DNA of 64,000 bases from Chitinophaga eiseniae (GTDB lineage: Bacteria; Bacteroidota; Bacteroidia; Chitinophagales; Chitinophagaceae), in the NCBI RefSeq assembly GCF_900167135.1, contig NZ_FUWZ01000004.1:248001-312000 (forward strand), in the 5' to 3' direction. Made by a program: the position numbers and the translations under genes. Within the stretch, counting starts at the first letter, position 1. Each line of letters opens with the position of its first letter. Shown one piece after another: positions 18,727-27,697 of the stretch. Under the pieces are notes generated by a model. It was given only the letters and a program-made list of their open reading frames with translations, was not told where the DNA came from and searched no databases.

Positions 18727-19221
18727 TCAGGCATCGGAACGGAAGCGAAGCTTTATTTTCTCCAGTTGCCGCTTGTGCCGCAGGATGTGCACAATAGCGT
18801 GCTCGGTCATTTGCTCGATGTCGTACACCTGCCCCCAGCGCGCCTTTATCTTTAGTGAATCGTCAAATTGTTCCAGTTCATTATCCTCAATGGAACTAAA
18901 AACCTTTTCAGTATAGGCGAAAACGTTGGTCAGGTCGTGCACATATGCTTCGATGGTCTGATGAAAGACTTTGCTTTTTGTTTCAACAGTATGTCCTTTC
19001 AACCGGTCGATACTGGTAGCATAGTTAAAGCCGGAGCTTACCACGTGGGTTAAAATGGTCTGCACAGACCTGCAGTTTTCGTCCGCTGTTACAGGGTCGG
19101 TGATGACCGTCAACATGCCGTCCGGAATGTCTTCAATCACCGCTTTAAAGTCTGAGATCGCCTGCTCGTATATATCAAGCAATGCTCCCACTGCGCCTGG
19201 TCGGTATGGTTTGTTTATCAT
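18727..19221 (-). CDS. DinB-like four-helix protein
   Basis: This 164-residue soluble protein has the layout of the DinB/YfiT superfamily: mostly helical, with histidines in ILTHVV (about residue 58) and in the C-terminal EHAIVHILRHKRQ helix placed to form the usual metal triad. Some family members are bacillithiol- or mycothiol-dependent transferases, but most have no known reaction. It is transcribed in the same direction as the operon at 18640 but is separated from it by 86 bases and is preceded by a terminator, so it is probably its own unit. Confidence 0.78.
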   Translation of the reverse strand: MINKPYRPGAVGALLDIYEQAISDFKAVIEDIPDGMLTVITDPVTADENCRSVQTILTHVVSSGFNYATSIDRLKGHTVETKSKVFHQTIEAYVHDLTNVFAYTEKVFSSIEDNELEQFDDSLKIKARWGQVYDIEQMTEHAIVHILRHKRQLEKIKLRFRSDA

Positions 19222-19295
19222 GGTCTGGCAGGATAGTGGCTACCCGGCAAGGGCGCCTGGTTGTCGATAAATCTAAATATACATCATACGGCGGG

Positions 19296-19337
19296 ATAAA
19301 AACACGAAGCTGCCTCATAAATAACGAGGCAGCTTCG
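19296..19337 (-). terminator. Rho-independent terminator of the 23197-19442 operon
   Basis: A perfect 12-bp stem (19305-19316 pairs with 19326-19337, arms CGAAGCTGCCTC / GAGGCAGCTTCG) has a 9-base loop. On the minus strand it is followed by a run of Ts (19300-19296). It lies about 105 bases beyond the stop of the triple-HTH gene. Confidence 0.85.
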
Positions 19338-19441
19338 CAGGCTTTGCAGTGTATCCCCGGGCGTTAGTGTACGTACTTCAATGGCCCTGGCAGTGTTTTA
19401 TGATACCCGGCCGGGGCATATGCCGGATCGGCTCATACCCG

Positions 19442-20194
19442 TCAGTTGGCGGGCTTCTTCTTTATCTGGTGGAGATCTTCAATTATTTCAACACTTCTTG
19501 CATCCCCGATAAGGGCTTTATATGCGCTCTCCAATTTACGGGGCCAGCTATCTTCCACCTTAGATTCGTCGTTTAAACAGGCATACAATTCCTCTTCGGA
19601 AATGCCTATCTGCTGTGCCATATCTGTGATCGTAATACGCTTCCCGACAGCAAGTCCGTGATTTCTGATCCAGACTACCGTACTTTTAAGATGATTCCGA
19701 TTGTTTTCCAGCTCGATGGTATCTATCTGTGGTTGGTAGGTGGACAATAATCTTCCTGTCAGATCATCCGGTATCGGTTCTTTTTGATTCAGGTAACGAT
19801 ATAGCTGGTCCCGGGTAAGCCCGGTCTTATCGGCTATGTCTTCCGGTGTAATGGTTATCCCCCTGGTTTCTCCAATCATTTTAAGGTAAAAGATGGTAGC
19901 TTCCAGGGACTTTCGTTTACTTTCTTCCGTGTTTACCTCATCTTCCTCCGGATCGGGAACCGCCACTTCCTCTGTGACTTGAAACATCACCATTTTGGGA
20001 GCATAGGCCGACCGGATGTTGGATAGAAAATCTTCGGGCATCTGCTCTTTGCCTTCCAGGTAACGCTGTAATTGATCTTCAGGAATGTTAATTCTTTCGG
20101 CTATTTCCTTTAAGGTGATAGTACGGCCTTTCGCTGTTCCTGCCACCTGTATGGAGTCGATCAATGATGATAAAGCGATGTTAATGTTATTCAT
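19442..20194 (-). CDS. Protein with three tandem Cro/C1-like helix-turn-helix repeats
   Basis: This 250-residue protein consists of three divergent copies of the same unit: about residues 5-64, 97-153 and 169-226. Each unit has the pattern G-x-T/K-I-T-x-x-x-I/M-A-x-x-x-x-I/L, then an E/D-QLxRYL-type recognition helix and a P-x-x-x-x-x-x-L-x-x-x-Y end (GRTITLKEIAERINIPEDQL, GITITPEDIADKTGLTRDQL, KRITITDMAQQIGISEEEL). Acidic linkers (PDPEEDEVNTEE) join the first two. I do not recognise a named family; the units resemble XRE-type DNA-binding domains. It is last in the operon, 48 bases after the DUF4139 gene. It could bind DNA at repeated sites or act as a protein scaffold. Confidence 0.7.
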   Translation of the reverse strand: MNNINIALSSLIDSIQVAGTAKGRTITLKEIAERINIPEDQLQRYLEGKEQMPEDFLSNIRSAYAPKMVMFQVTEEVAVPDPEEDEVNTEESKRKSLEATIFYLKMIGETRGITITPEDIADKTGLTRDQLYRYLNQKEPIPDDLTGRLLSTYQPQIDTIELENNRNHLKSTVVWIRNHGLAVGKRITITDMAQQIGISEEELYACLNDESKVEDSWPRKLESAYKALIGDARSVEIIEDLHQIKKKPAN

Positions 20195-20242
20195 TATCCG
20201 AAATTTTGTGGAAGTTAAACCAGGGGGTATTTCGTCCGGAAA

Positions 20243-21910
20243 CTACTCCCGTACGTAGATCTGGTAAGTGTATTGAAAAGACTTTTTCTGCCCGGGTGCC
20301 ACTTCCTGCTCGAAGTTCAGCGTCCGGTTGGGGTTCTCTTCATGTTTGTTCTCCGTGTTAAGGAATTGTTCGTAGGCGATGGTGGCGGATACAGGGGTAC
20401 CCCAGATATTTTTTTGCACCTGCATGTTCACCGGTTTGGACTTGCTGTTATGAATGGTGACGGTTCCCCTGACGGTGGCTAAGGCGTATTTGTAGCCGTT
20501 GCTGTTTGTTTTCGCTTGTTTTTTAAGCGATATTATTTTTTCCTTTTCGAGGATGAGTATGTCCGGTGAAGAAGTGATGAACACCGGTGTGGATGCGCCT
20601 TTAGGCGTAAACTTCAATACGTCCTGCCCGGCCGGCTTTTGGGTGTTCTTTTGCAGTACTATCATGGAGCCGGAAGAGAAGGGACTTTCTGTATTATTGT
20701 ATACCTCTACAAAATGATCCACCTTGTTCGGTTTCGTAGTGCCTTCTCCGGTAGTGGTGTCCTCATCGTCTGTTGTGTATGTTTCCTCTGCGCCTGCGCG
20801 GTAAGTGTTGAGCGTGGAAGGGGGCAGCACTGATTTGTAAAAGTGTTTTATCCTGACAGGCCTGCTGAAGATAGGGAAATGCGCTCTTTCTCCTTTTTTC
20901 AGGCTGATGTTTTTAAGCGAATAGAAATACAGATCTTCACTTTCCGCTGCGGAGAGGTTTTGCGGGGTAAACGTTTCTGCCATTATATTTTTTTCGTTCC
21001 GGGCATACCGTGACTCCATTATCTGGGAAACATTGCTGTACTGGTCGTCTGCCTGCGAAAGATGGGTGGCTCCGGAAAAGTGGAGGAGGGTAGCCAGTTT
21101 CGTAGCTTCTGAGAAATTAGGGACGCCGGCCACCACTTCTATATCGGTGTTGGCGATGTCTTCCACATTATTGCTGAGCTCGGCCTGGAGGTTGAGGGTA
21201 GCCTCTGTTTCGGAAGTCAGCAGCAATTGATAGACCGGCGTCCAGGCAAAGCCGTTTTGCAGATACATCACTTCGAATGTCTGTACGCCGCTTTTAGCAA
21301 AATGCACGGTCACTACCGGTTTTTGCACCGCAATATGGGCGGCTACGGTACGATTGGGCTTGTCTTCGAAGCTGAGGCTTCTGATAGTGCTGGGTGGTAT
21401 GCTAATCCATTTACCCTCCATCTTTAAAAGCAGGGCGGGAGCATCAGCGGTAAAGATCCGGTCAAAGTTGTATTGTCCCTGGTAAGACGCCGTCAGTTGC
21501 ATTTGCTGCAATTGCAGTTTGCTGTTGATTTCTTCGGGCAGTTCAAAGTCTTCCACCACGCCTTTGTAGATGTCGTTGTAGATGGTGACCAGCGTGATGG
21601 CGCGGCCTTTATTGGCGTGCAGCAGTTCCGGGAAGGTGTTGGCTTTACGTTCCTTGATTTCTGTCAGCTCTTCTAAACGGCTGCTGACCTGTGTAACGGG
21701 ATTGCTGATGCCGGCGAACCAATAGGTGCCGAACAGCGCCTGTGGGAGATTGGTAAGACGGTAGCCGCTGTCGGTCACCCGTGCTTTTATTTCTTTGATT
21801 ACAAAGGATTGTCCGTTTTTAAAGACGGACAATGATTTAATGTTGGGGGTCTCCTGTGCCATGGCAATGTTGCTTATAAGTACAAATAAAACAGATGGGT
21901 ATAACTTCAT
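20243..21910 (-). CDS. DUF4139 domain protein (mucoidy-inhibitor-like)
   Basis: This 555-residue secreted protein has a signal peptide (about residues 1-18, ending IAMAQ). A central and C-terminal DUF4139 region follows, with alternating beta strands, the segment GFAWTPVYQLLL near residue 225 and a late VEVYNNTESPFSSGSM block. This family is widespread and its activity is unknown; one founding member was described as a mucoidy inhibitor. The canonical N-terminal DUF4140 coiled coil is shortened here. It follows a small membrane protein by 17 bases and precedes the triple-HTH gene, so these are probably one transcript. Confidence 0.78.
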   Translation of the reverse strand: MKLYPSVLFVLISNIAMAQETPNIKSLSVFKNGQSFVIKEIKARVTDSGYRLTNLPQALFGTYWFAGISNPVTQVSSRLEELTEIKERKANTFPELLHANKGRAITLVTIYNDIYKGVVEDFELPEEINSKLQLQQMQLTASYQGQYNFDRIFTADAPALLLKMEGKWISIPPSTIRSLSFEDKPNRTVAAHIAVQKPVVTVHFAKSGVQTFEVMYLQNGFAWTPVYQLLLTSETEATLNLQAELSNNVEDIANTDIEVVAGVPNFSEATKLATLLHFSGATHLSQADDQYSNVSQIMESRYARNEKNIMAETFTPQNLSAAESEDLYFYSLKNISLKKGERAHFPIFSRPVRIKHFYKSVLPPSTLNTYRAGAEETYTTDDEDTTTGEGTTKPNKVDHFVEVYNNTESPFSSGSMIVLQKNTQKPAGQDVLKFTPKGASTPVFITSSPDILILEKEKIISLKKQAKTNSNGYKYALATVRGTVTIHNSKSKPVNMQVQKNIWGTPVSATIAYEQFLNTENKHEENPNRTLNFEQEVAPGQKKSFQYTYQIYVRE

Positions 21911-21927
21911 GTTTATCGGAAATTTAG

Positions 21928-22479
21928 TTATTTAGGTAAAAGTGGTGACACGCTGTACGGGTCATCGGGTTGATAAGGACGGGTGAACCCGGTCTGGTGC
22001 ATAAAACGAAAAAGGACGATCAGGTTGGCAAACGGCAGCAACAGCAGTTCGTATCGTTTGAGAGAAATGGCCATGGGGACCACCGCCAGCAAAAAGACGG
22101 CTATCAGGGCAATGAGTAACCACATTTTGACACTATTGCCGCAAACGAAAGCCACGCTTTGTTTCGAGACTTTATCCTCCGATAATTTTTGATGCAGCGT
22201 CTCTATAAACCGGCGGTAAGCAACCAGCTGCTCGTTCTTTACGCGCACTGCTTTGAGCTGTATATCGATACTGCTGATGGAAAGGACATTACTTTTTCCC
22301 TGAAAGAAAACGATGCATTTGCAATTGTTGCCGTTGGCCAACAGGTGTACTTTTTTGACTGCGGTATAGTCGAAATGCCGGACTGTTTCCTGTTCTTTGT
22401 TTTTCGTAAGAACAACGATCTGGCTTGGTTCCAGTGTGATGGTAAACTGTTGGCTGAAGCGGGAAAACTGATAAGTCAT
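21928..22479 (-). CDS. Unknown two-helix membrane protein
   Basis: This 183-residue protein is not recognised. The first 115 residues look like a small beta-barrel (PH-like strand pattern). Two close membrane helices follow (about 118-140 and 143-162), then a short Pro-rich tail. Similar 'PH-like plus two helices' proteins are common in Bacteroidota and have no established role. It lies second in the probable operon, 31 bases after the gene at 22511-23197 and 17 bases before the DUF4139 gene. Confidence 0.6.
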   Translation of the reverse strand: MTYQFSRFSQQFTITLEPSQIVVLTKNKEQETVRHFDYTAVKKVHLLANGNNCKCIVFFQGKSNVLSISSIDIQLKAVRVKNEQLVAYRRFIETLHQKLSEDKVSKQSVAFVCGNSVKMWLLIALIAVFLLAVVPMAISLKRYELLLLPFANLIVLFRFMHQTGFTRPYQPDDPYSVSPLLPK

Positions 22480-22510
22480 TTGTGTTTTTTATCAATGTCG
22501 GGTTGGGTTA

Positions 22511-23197
22511 TTAACGTGTTCTGCGTGTGAGCGTAATGTATTTGCTGTCGTAGAGCAGCCGCAATTGCTGCGTATCGAAATCGGCTGTCAGAAAAAGACC
22601 ATATTCCGGTATCAGGACATCGGTACCGTATATCGTCCACCGGTATCTTCGGGCTTTCCGGCTTTCGTCGCTTTCCGGCTGTGAATTTTTTGAGGTGATG
22701 TTTTTCATGTATGCTATCTCCGCGGTGTCTTTGCCAAACGTCAATACCAGGTAATGGCCGGTGTCAATAGGAGCGGCGTAGCTGTTGCCAGGAAGGAAGC
22801 CGGCCGGTGGCGGTGTTAATTGCTCAAACAGGATGTTTTTGTTTTTAACGCTTGTCAGTGCATGCGGCCCTGGTTGCAGGGTGGCCCATGCTGCACAGGA
22901 GGGCGGCAATCCGGCTATTGACAATCGGTTATGCTTTTTTTGATATTTAAAATATTGCCAGTCGTTATAGATCAGCGTGTTACTGAGAGCTGCGTTTTGC
23001 TGTTCGGTGATAAGCGTATAAGTACAGAGGCCGGCCTTGCCCGCATCAAAGCGCAGTACATAGTAAGTCCGCTCATGGCGGCCACCGTCTATCGTTTTGA
23101 CGTGTAACCCGGCAGTCGCCATCCGGTACACATTGCCTTCCTGCGCCGCGGCAGTCGCAGCGGAAAGCATAAAAGCACCGAAAAAAATTTGTTTCAT
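22511..23197 (-). CDS. Unknown secreted protein
   Basis: This 228-residue protein has an N-terminal signal peptide (MKQIFFGAFMLSAATAAAQ). The remainder is beta-rich, with many aromatic residues and no motif I recognise. It appears to be the first gene of the four-gene minus-strand operon ending at the terminator near 19300. The gap to the next gene upstream is 131 bases, which is enough for a promoter. Confidence 0.6.
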   Translation of the reverse strand: MKQIFFGAFMLSAATAAAQEGNVYRMATAGLHVKTIDGGRHERTYYVLRFDAGKAGLCTYTLITEQQNAALSNTLIYNDWQYFKYQKKHNRLSIAGLPPSCAAWATLQPGPHALTSVKNKNILFEQLTPPPAGFLPGNSYAAPIDTGHYLVLTFGKDTAEIAYMKNITSKNSQPESDESRKARRYRWTIYGTDVLIPEYGLFLTADFDTQQLRLLYDSKYITLTRRTR

Positions 23198-23328
23198 ATA
23201 AAACGGTTTTAAGTCGACCCGCCTGAATGGAACAAAAATAAACTGTGGCGGGGTAAATGTAACTACCTGTTTCCCGGTATATATAGAGCAGGACAGGGGT
23301 GCCGCGTCTTCTGTTTGTTGCCAGTTAT

Positions 23329-24087
23329 TTACAGCTTCGGCGGATAAAAGATCCGGATATCTTTTGACGGCCTGAAAAACGATGCAGGTAGCTGCTGCAG
23401 GATAACTTCAGTAGCCTGGTAACATACTTTTGCACCATCTGTCGTTTCTATGCAGATCATCAGGGCGGCGCCGGGTATTTTTTGAAGGCAGGTAAAGGGA
23501 GGCAGGCAAAAGGGCGGCAGTTCACGACTGTACCAGATCGTCGTCTTGCGGATAAGGCCGTCCGTGCATGAAGGAGGGTAGGTGTAATAGATCACCGCTT
23601 TGCTGGTGGCGTATCCTGCAATCGTCAGCGTGTCTGCTGCGAAGCTTATGCGGCCAATTCCCGGGCCGTTGTATTCGTTGGGGTTGTCCCACTCTCCGGA
23701 ACGTTTGATGGCGGTGGTCGCCGTACTGTCAATCTTTTCTCCCGGCAGGTACACATTTGTTTTTAACTGGATGTCGTAACTGAGTGGGAGACCTTGCTGA
23801 CCATCGATTTGAAGCAGCATTCGCCGTTCATGCCAGATAAGCCAGGTGGTTGCCTGCCCGTCGCCCCTGTTTTGTGTGGCCCGTAAATAGTCGGCGCTGT
23901 AGATGACTGTCAGGGAGGGCGTCGGCGTTTTACTGCCGGCTGTTTTTTCAGACGATGTCAGGGTTATCTTGTATGCCTGCAGAGAATCCGGTGGGAGCTG
24001 CGCCCGCGACAAATGGGCGGCCATACACAAATAAAGAACGATGCCGTATCGTATGATGGTTTTGAACGTATTGTTTTTCGTAAACAT
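23329..24087 (-). CDS. Unknown secreted protein, GLPGLI-like in character
   Basis: I start at the ATG at 24087 because it opens a good signal peptide (IIRYGIVLYLCMAAHLSRAQ). A longer frame would start with TTG inside the upstream palindrome region. The mature part (about 220 residues) is beta-rich, with a YSADYLRATQNRG and a QGLPLSYDI segment. These recall the Bacteroidota GLPGLI/DUF family of secreted proteins, but the similarity is weak. It is divergent from the small XRE regulator, with the palindromic site 85-102 bases upstream of its start codon. Confidence 0.55.
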   Translation of the reverse strand: MFTKNNTFKTIIRYGIVLYLCMAAHLSRAQLPPDSLQAYKITLTSSEKTAGSKTPTPSLTVIYSADYLRATQNRGDGQATTWLIWHERRMLLQIDGQQGLPLSYDIQLKTNVYLPGEKIDSTATTAIKRSGEWDNPNEYNGPGIGRISFAADTLTIAGYATSKAVIYYTYPPSCTDGLIRKTTIWYSRELPPFCLPPFTCLQKIPGAALMICIETTDGAKVCYQATEVILQQLPASFFRPSKDIRIFYPPKL

Positions 24088-24171
24088 GAAGCAAATATAG
24101 GAATGGTAAAAACCAGACGCATCCCTGAATGCAGGTATATTATCCTCATCGTCGAAAAAAATTCTTTTTTT

Positions 24172-24189
24172 TGTAAAGTTTACTTTACA
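24172..24189. promoter_or_regulatory. 18-bp near-palindrome, candidate operator
   Basis: TGTAAAGTTTACTTTACA has perfect 7-base arms (TGTAAAG / CTTTACA) around TTTA. It lies in the divergent spacer between the secreted protein at 24087 and the XRE-type regulator at 24336. Dyad sites of this size are typical XRE operators, so autoregulation by the adjacent regulator is a reasonable guess. Two smaller inverted repeats, CGGGT/ACCCG (24225-24240) and ACCAGC/GCTGGT (24245-24266), lie closer to the regulator. Confidence 0.5.
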
Positions 24190-24335
24190 TTTAGACAATT
24201 GAACTATACTAAACTAAGCCTTTGCGGGTGTTACTACCCGTCTGACCAGCATTAATCTTTGCTGGTGATCGTATTGGCACTGGCTAACATTATCCGTTAC
24301 GCAAGGCTGTATATTTTTATGGCATAACTGACCCA

Positions 24336-24542
24336 ATGAAGAACACAATTAAGGTAGAACGTGCCCGGCATGATCTTTCGCAAGCGGCATTAGCCGGGAA
24401 AGTTAATGTGTCACGGCAGACTATCCATTCCATAGAGATAGGGAAGTTTATTCCGTCAAGTCTGCTGGCACTAAAGATCGCTGCGGTCTTTAATGTTAAG
24501 GTGGAAGAAATCTTCCTGCTGGAAGCGGACGACTGGAAGTGA
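24336..24542 (+). CDS. Small XRE-family transcriptional regulator
   Basis: The 68-residue protein is a complete single HTH_3 domain: KVERARHDLSQAALAGKVNV, then SRQTIHSIEIGKFIPS as the recognition region, then LLALKIAAVFNVKVEEIF. It resembles the YgzD/YozG-type stand-alone regulators that often sit beside membrane-protein genes. No effector domain is present. The nearest downstream gene is 1 kb away, so the likely targets are itself and the divergent gene at 24087, through the palindrome at 24172. Confidence 0.88.
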   Translation: MKNTIKVERARHDLSQAALAGKVNVSRQTIHSIEIGKFIPSSLLALKIAAVFNVKVEEIFLLEADDWK

Positions 24543-25582
24543 CTGCTTTGTGTCCGGCCGTTCCTCAAAAGAACTGCTGTATTTTCCGCAGCGCAATGTG
24601 GTGCGGCAGCAGTGATGTATTGTTCGGTTTCCTATTATTCTTATAAACGTAAATAGTACCGCAGTAGCAGCCTGCTGATGGACAACAATTTTAAAAACAT
24701 GCCGGCAGCATACAGTGAAGTAATATTTCATGGTATTTGCTGAAAGGGCCGACATTACTGGTTTTTTTGGTCGTTTCCGTATGTTACGGGAAAAATAATT
24801 TTTTATTTTTTCTTGATAAGACTTTTTGTCGTTTGAGAATTATTCGTTTACTTTACTCTACCAACGAATACATTTCTATCACGAACTGAAAAGTATTTAC
24901 GACAAACAAGAAAAAGTTGTTTCCACCACAACTGAATTCTTTGAACCCTATTTAATTGCTTATTTATTGGTCCCATGAACGTTTAGAAACTAATAGGAGA
25001 TACGGGCAGCGAAGTTTATACCCTTTTGTGTAAATGGGTTTGTCGGTAATCCTTAAAACCTGTTTAGAACGACCCTAAATCAAGTTGCAAAGCTTGGTTT
25101 ATCATTTGTATTGTCGGAAAGAGAGCTTTTCCACAAAGGGATTTAAGAAAAAACTGCGCGTCTGGTTTTTCCAACCGGTGTAACTGCTGTTTCACCGGAG
25201 GATCTGCTATTCATGCCTGCTAATAAGCTAAAAACGGAAAGTCGTGTTAATATAGCTATCGCTACCCTACAATTGTCACACCGGGGAGTAAATTGCATGC
25301 ATAGCATATGCAGTTGAGGGCAGTTTAACAGCACGCCTTTTGGTATTCGTCGTTAAGATTGTTGCGCCCGGATTTCCCTTTATATGAATTTAAATAACTG
25401 TCACACACCTGCACGGAGAATTTTTCTTCCCTGCGGTGTAGCGTCGGTTTTGTGTCAACTAAAGTTTAAGAAAATAATAAGAAAACGCAAACTATATATA
25501 AAACAACAACGGATAGATGAATGGAGAACACTTTGTTATCCTGTGTGCCATTGGAATAAACCAATTTGAAACCTAAGAGTAT
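24543..25582. other. 1-kb AT-rich gene-free region before the biosynthetic cluster
   Basis: About 1040 bases contain no convincing gene. Short frames exist (for example 25384-25569, minus 25143-25334) but have no recognisable motif. The first 400 bases are very AT-rich. A possible -33/-7 pair is TTTG at 24825 and TACTTTAC at 24849 with a 20-base spacer, a two-mismatch -7. A small hairpin, CCGGTG/CACCGG, lies at 25175-25198 with a 12-base loop. This region probably holds the cluster promoter and possibly a long leader. No mobile-element ends were found. Confidence 0.5.
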
Positions 25583-26548
25583 ATGTTAGCTTCCCTCCAA
25601 AAAATCAGCGGCCTGATCGGAAATACCCCGGTTGTAGAACTTAACATGCCCGGTATTTCCCTTTTTACAAAACTGGAATACAGAAATTATTCCGGCAGCA
25701 TCAAAGACAGAGCTGCCCTCAGTATTCTCTCCAACGCCATCCGAAATGGTAAAGTAAACAGCGAAACACTGATCGTTGAATCCAGCTCTGGTAATTTCGC
25801 CATCGCACTGGCACGGATCTGTAAAGACCTGGGTCTGTCGTTTATCCCTGTTATCGATCCCAACATCAATCGTGAAAACGAAGCGATGTTACGCCTGTTC
25901 ACCGACAAAGTGGTGAAAGTCGAAAAAGAAGACAGCACGGGAGGGTACCTCCTCACCAGGATCGAAACGGTAAAAGCGCTGTGCGCCCAGCATCCCAACA
26001 GTTTCTGGACTAACCAGTACGACAATCCCGACAATTTCAAAGGGTATTATAATACCCTCGGAAAGGAAATTTGCGACAGGTTTGATCGGCTTGACTACAT
26101 GTTTATTGCAGTAAGCTCCTGCGGCACCATCAGCGGCATCTCCCAGAAAGTAAAGGAGAAGTTCCCGGACGTTACCATCGTCGCAGTCGATATTGAAGGC
26201 TCGGTTATTTTTAACATCCCTCCGCAGAAAAGATATGTTTCCGGCCTCGGCTCCAGCAAAGTTCCCTCCATTTTAGAACACGCTATCATCGACGAGGTAA
26301 TGATCGTATCCCACGAAGAACTGGTAACCGGTTGCCACGAACTGGTGAAAGAACAGAACATATTCGCAGGCGCCTCCTCTGGCGCAGTGTATGCGGCCAT
26401 CAAAAACTATTTTAGCTCACATGCTGTTCAGGGTACGCCTGTAACGCTTTTCTGTTGTGCGGATCGCGGAGATTCATATGTCAACAACGTATACGACAGA
26501 AAATGGGTGAATAATATGATGGAAAAGCTGTCTAAAATAAAAGCATAA
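25583..26548 (+). CDS. sbnA: SbnA-like PLP enzyme for 2,3-diaminopropionate synthesis
   Basis: This 321-residue protein belongs to the cysteine synthase-like fold type II PLP enzymes and resembles SbnA of staphyloferrin B biosynthesis. The PLP lysine is Lys41 in SGSIKDRA, the phosphate-binding SSSGNFA loop follows, and NQYDNPDNFKGYY matches the SbnA subgroup rather than ordinary CysK. SbnA joins O-phospho-L-serine and L-glutamate to N-(1-amino-1-carboxyl-2-ethyl)-glutamate. The SbnB gene starts five bases after its stop, so the pair forms the known two-step route to L-2,3-diaminopropionate. It opens the plus-strand biosynthetic cluster and would supply Dap to the NRPS downstream. Confidence 0.92.
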   Translation: MLASLQKISGLIGNTPVVELNMPGISLFTKLEYRNYSGSIKDRAALSILSNAIRNGKVNSETLIVESSSGNFAIALARICKDLGLSFIPVIDPNINRENEAMLRLFTDKVVKVEKEDSTGGYLLTRIETVKALCAQHPNSFWTNQYDNPDNFKGYYNTLGKEICDRFDRLDYMFIAVSSCGTISGISQKVKEKFPDVTIVAVDIEGSVIFNIPPQKRYVSGLGSSKVPSILEHAIIDEVMIVSHEELVTGCHELVKEQNIFAGASSGAVYAAIKNYFSSHAVQGTPVTLFCCADRGDSYVNNVYDRKWVNNMMEKLSKIKA

Positions 26549-26553
26549 TAAAC

Positions 26554-27522
26554 ATGTACTATTTAAGTAAATCTGACCTGTTACAACTGGGTGTTAAATG
26601 GGAAGAAATGATCGAAAAGATCCGCGAAACCGTTTACACCCTGAAGGATGGAGACTTCGCCCAACCCATCAAACCATATCTGAGATATCGTGACCTCACT
26701 AACCGTATCATTGCCATGCCGGCATTTGTGGGCGGTAAAGTTTCTTTTTCAGGTATAAAGTGGATCGCCAGCTTCCCCGATAATATCAAAAAGAATATTC
26801 CACGGGCCAACTCTGTGACCATATTGAACGAAGCAGATACCGGTATCCCCGCCTGTATCATCAACACCAGTCATGTCAGCGCCGTTCGTACCGCCGCGGT
26901 AACAGGACTGGTAGTGAAAGAATACCTGCAGCGCAATCAGCAGAAAAAATTAAGCGTGGGCATCATTGGTTTCGGCCCCATCGGACAACAACACCTGGAC
27001 ATGGTCAGCACCTTGCTGGGCGACCGGTTGGACTATGTCAATATCTACGATCTGAATCCGCTTGACAACGCACTGGTCCCCGCTCACCTGAAAGAGAAAG
27101 TAAACATCGTTAAGACCTGGGAAGAAGCTTTCGAGAACGCGGATATCCTGATGACCTGTACTGTATCTAAAAAACCATATATCAATAAAGTACCTAAAAA
27201 AGGCTCGCTGCAGTTGAATATTTCCCTGAGAGATTATGTACCTGAGTTCATCAATTACACAAATCATATCGTGGTAGACGACTGGGAAGAGGTATGCCGG
27301 GAGAATACAGACATCGAAGTGATGCACAAAACACAGGGCCTGACTAAAGAAGGCACCCTCTCCCTGGTAGATATCATCTGCGAAGAAAGGCTGCGGCACA
27401 CAGGTACGGAAGAAGTGGTCATGTTTAATCCTATGGGAATGGCTGTCTTTGATATTGCCACTGCTGTCTATTTTTATGAGAAGGCAAAAGCAGATGGCGT
27501 TGGCACCGTGCTCGCCGACTAA
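26554..27522 (+). CDS. sbnB: SbnB-like dehydrogenase for 2,3-diaminopropionate synthesis
   Basis: This 322-residue protein is a member of the ornithine cyclodeaminase / mu-crystallin family, with the NAD-binding loop VGIIGFGPIGQQH (GxGxxG at residues 139-144) and the SHVSAVRTAAVTGLV segment (106-120). SbnB oxidatively cleaves the SbnA product to L-2,3-diaminopropionate and 2-oxoglutarate using NAD+. Adjacency to the SbnA-like gene, with a five-base gap, distinguishes it from a stand-alone ornithine cyclodeaminase. A 261-base spacer separates it from the next gene. Confidence 0.92.
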   Translation: MYYLSKSDLLQLGVKWEEMIEKIRETVYTLKDGDFAQPIKPYLRYRDLTNRIIAMPAFVGGKVSFSGIKWIASFPDNIKKNIPRANSVTILNEADTGIPACIINTSHVSAVRTAAVTGLVVKEYLQRNQQKKLSVGIIGFGPIGQQHLDMVSTLLGDRLDYVNIYDLNPLDNALVPAHLKEKVNIVKTWEEAFENADILMTCTVSKKPYINKVPKKGSLQLNISLRDYVPEFINYTNHIVVDDWEEVCRENTDIEVMHKTQGLTKEGTLSLVDIICEERLRHTGTEEVVMFNPMGMAVFDIATAVYFYEKAKADGVGTVLAD

Positions 27523-27697
27523 CAACCTTTGCTCACCACCAGATCATGGTTCTTTTGGTTAAAGAGTCTGGATGTATGCAGGAAACAATTTTTTATCCGG
27601 TGACGGCTGGTATGGGTGGAACTTGCCAGTCTTCCGGAATAATCGGATCCTCCTGTAGCATTCATGATACACAAGTGTTTCCGCCGGGGGAAGCTTG

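Noticed and set aside
25384..25569. 61-residue frame just before sbnA
   Set aside because: Basic, Cys-containing random-looking product, with no motif; probably leader DNA.
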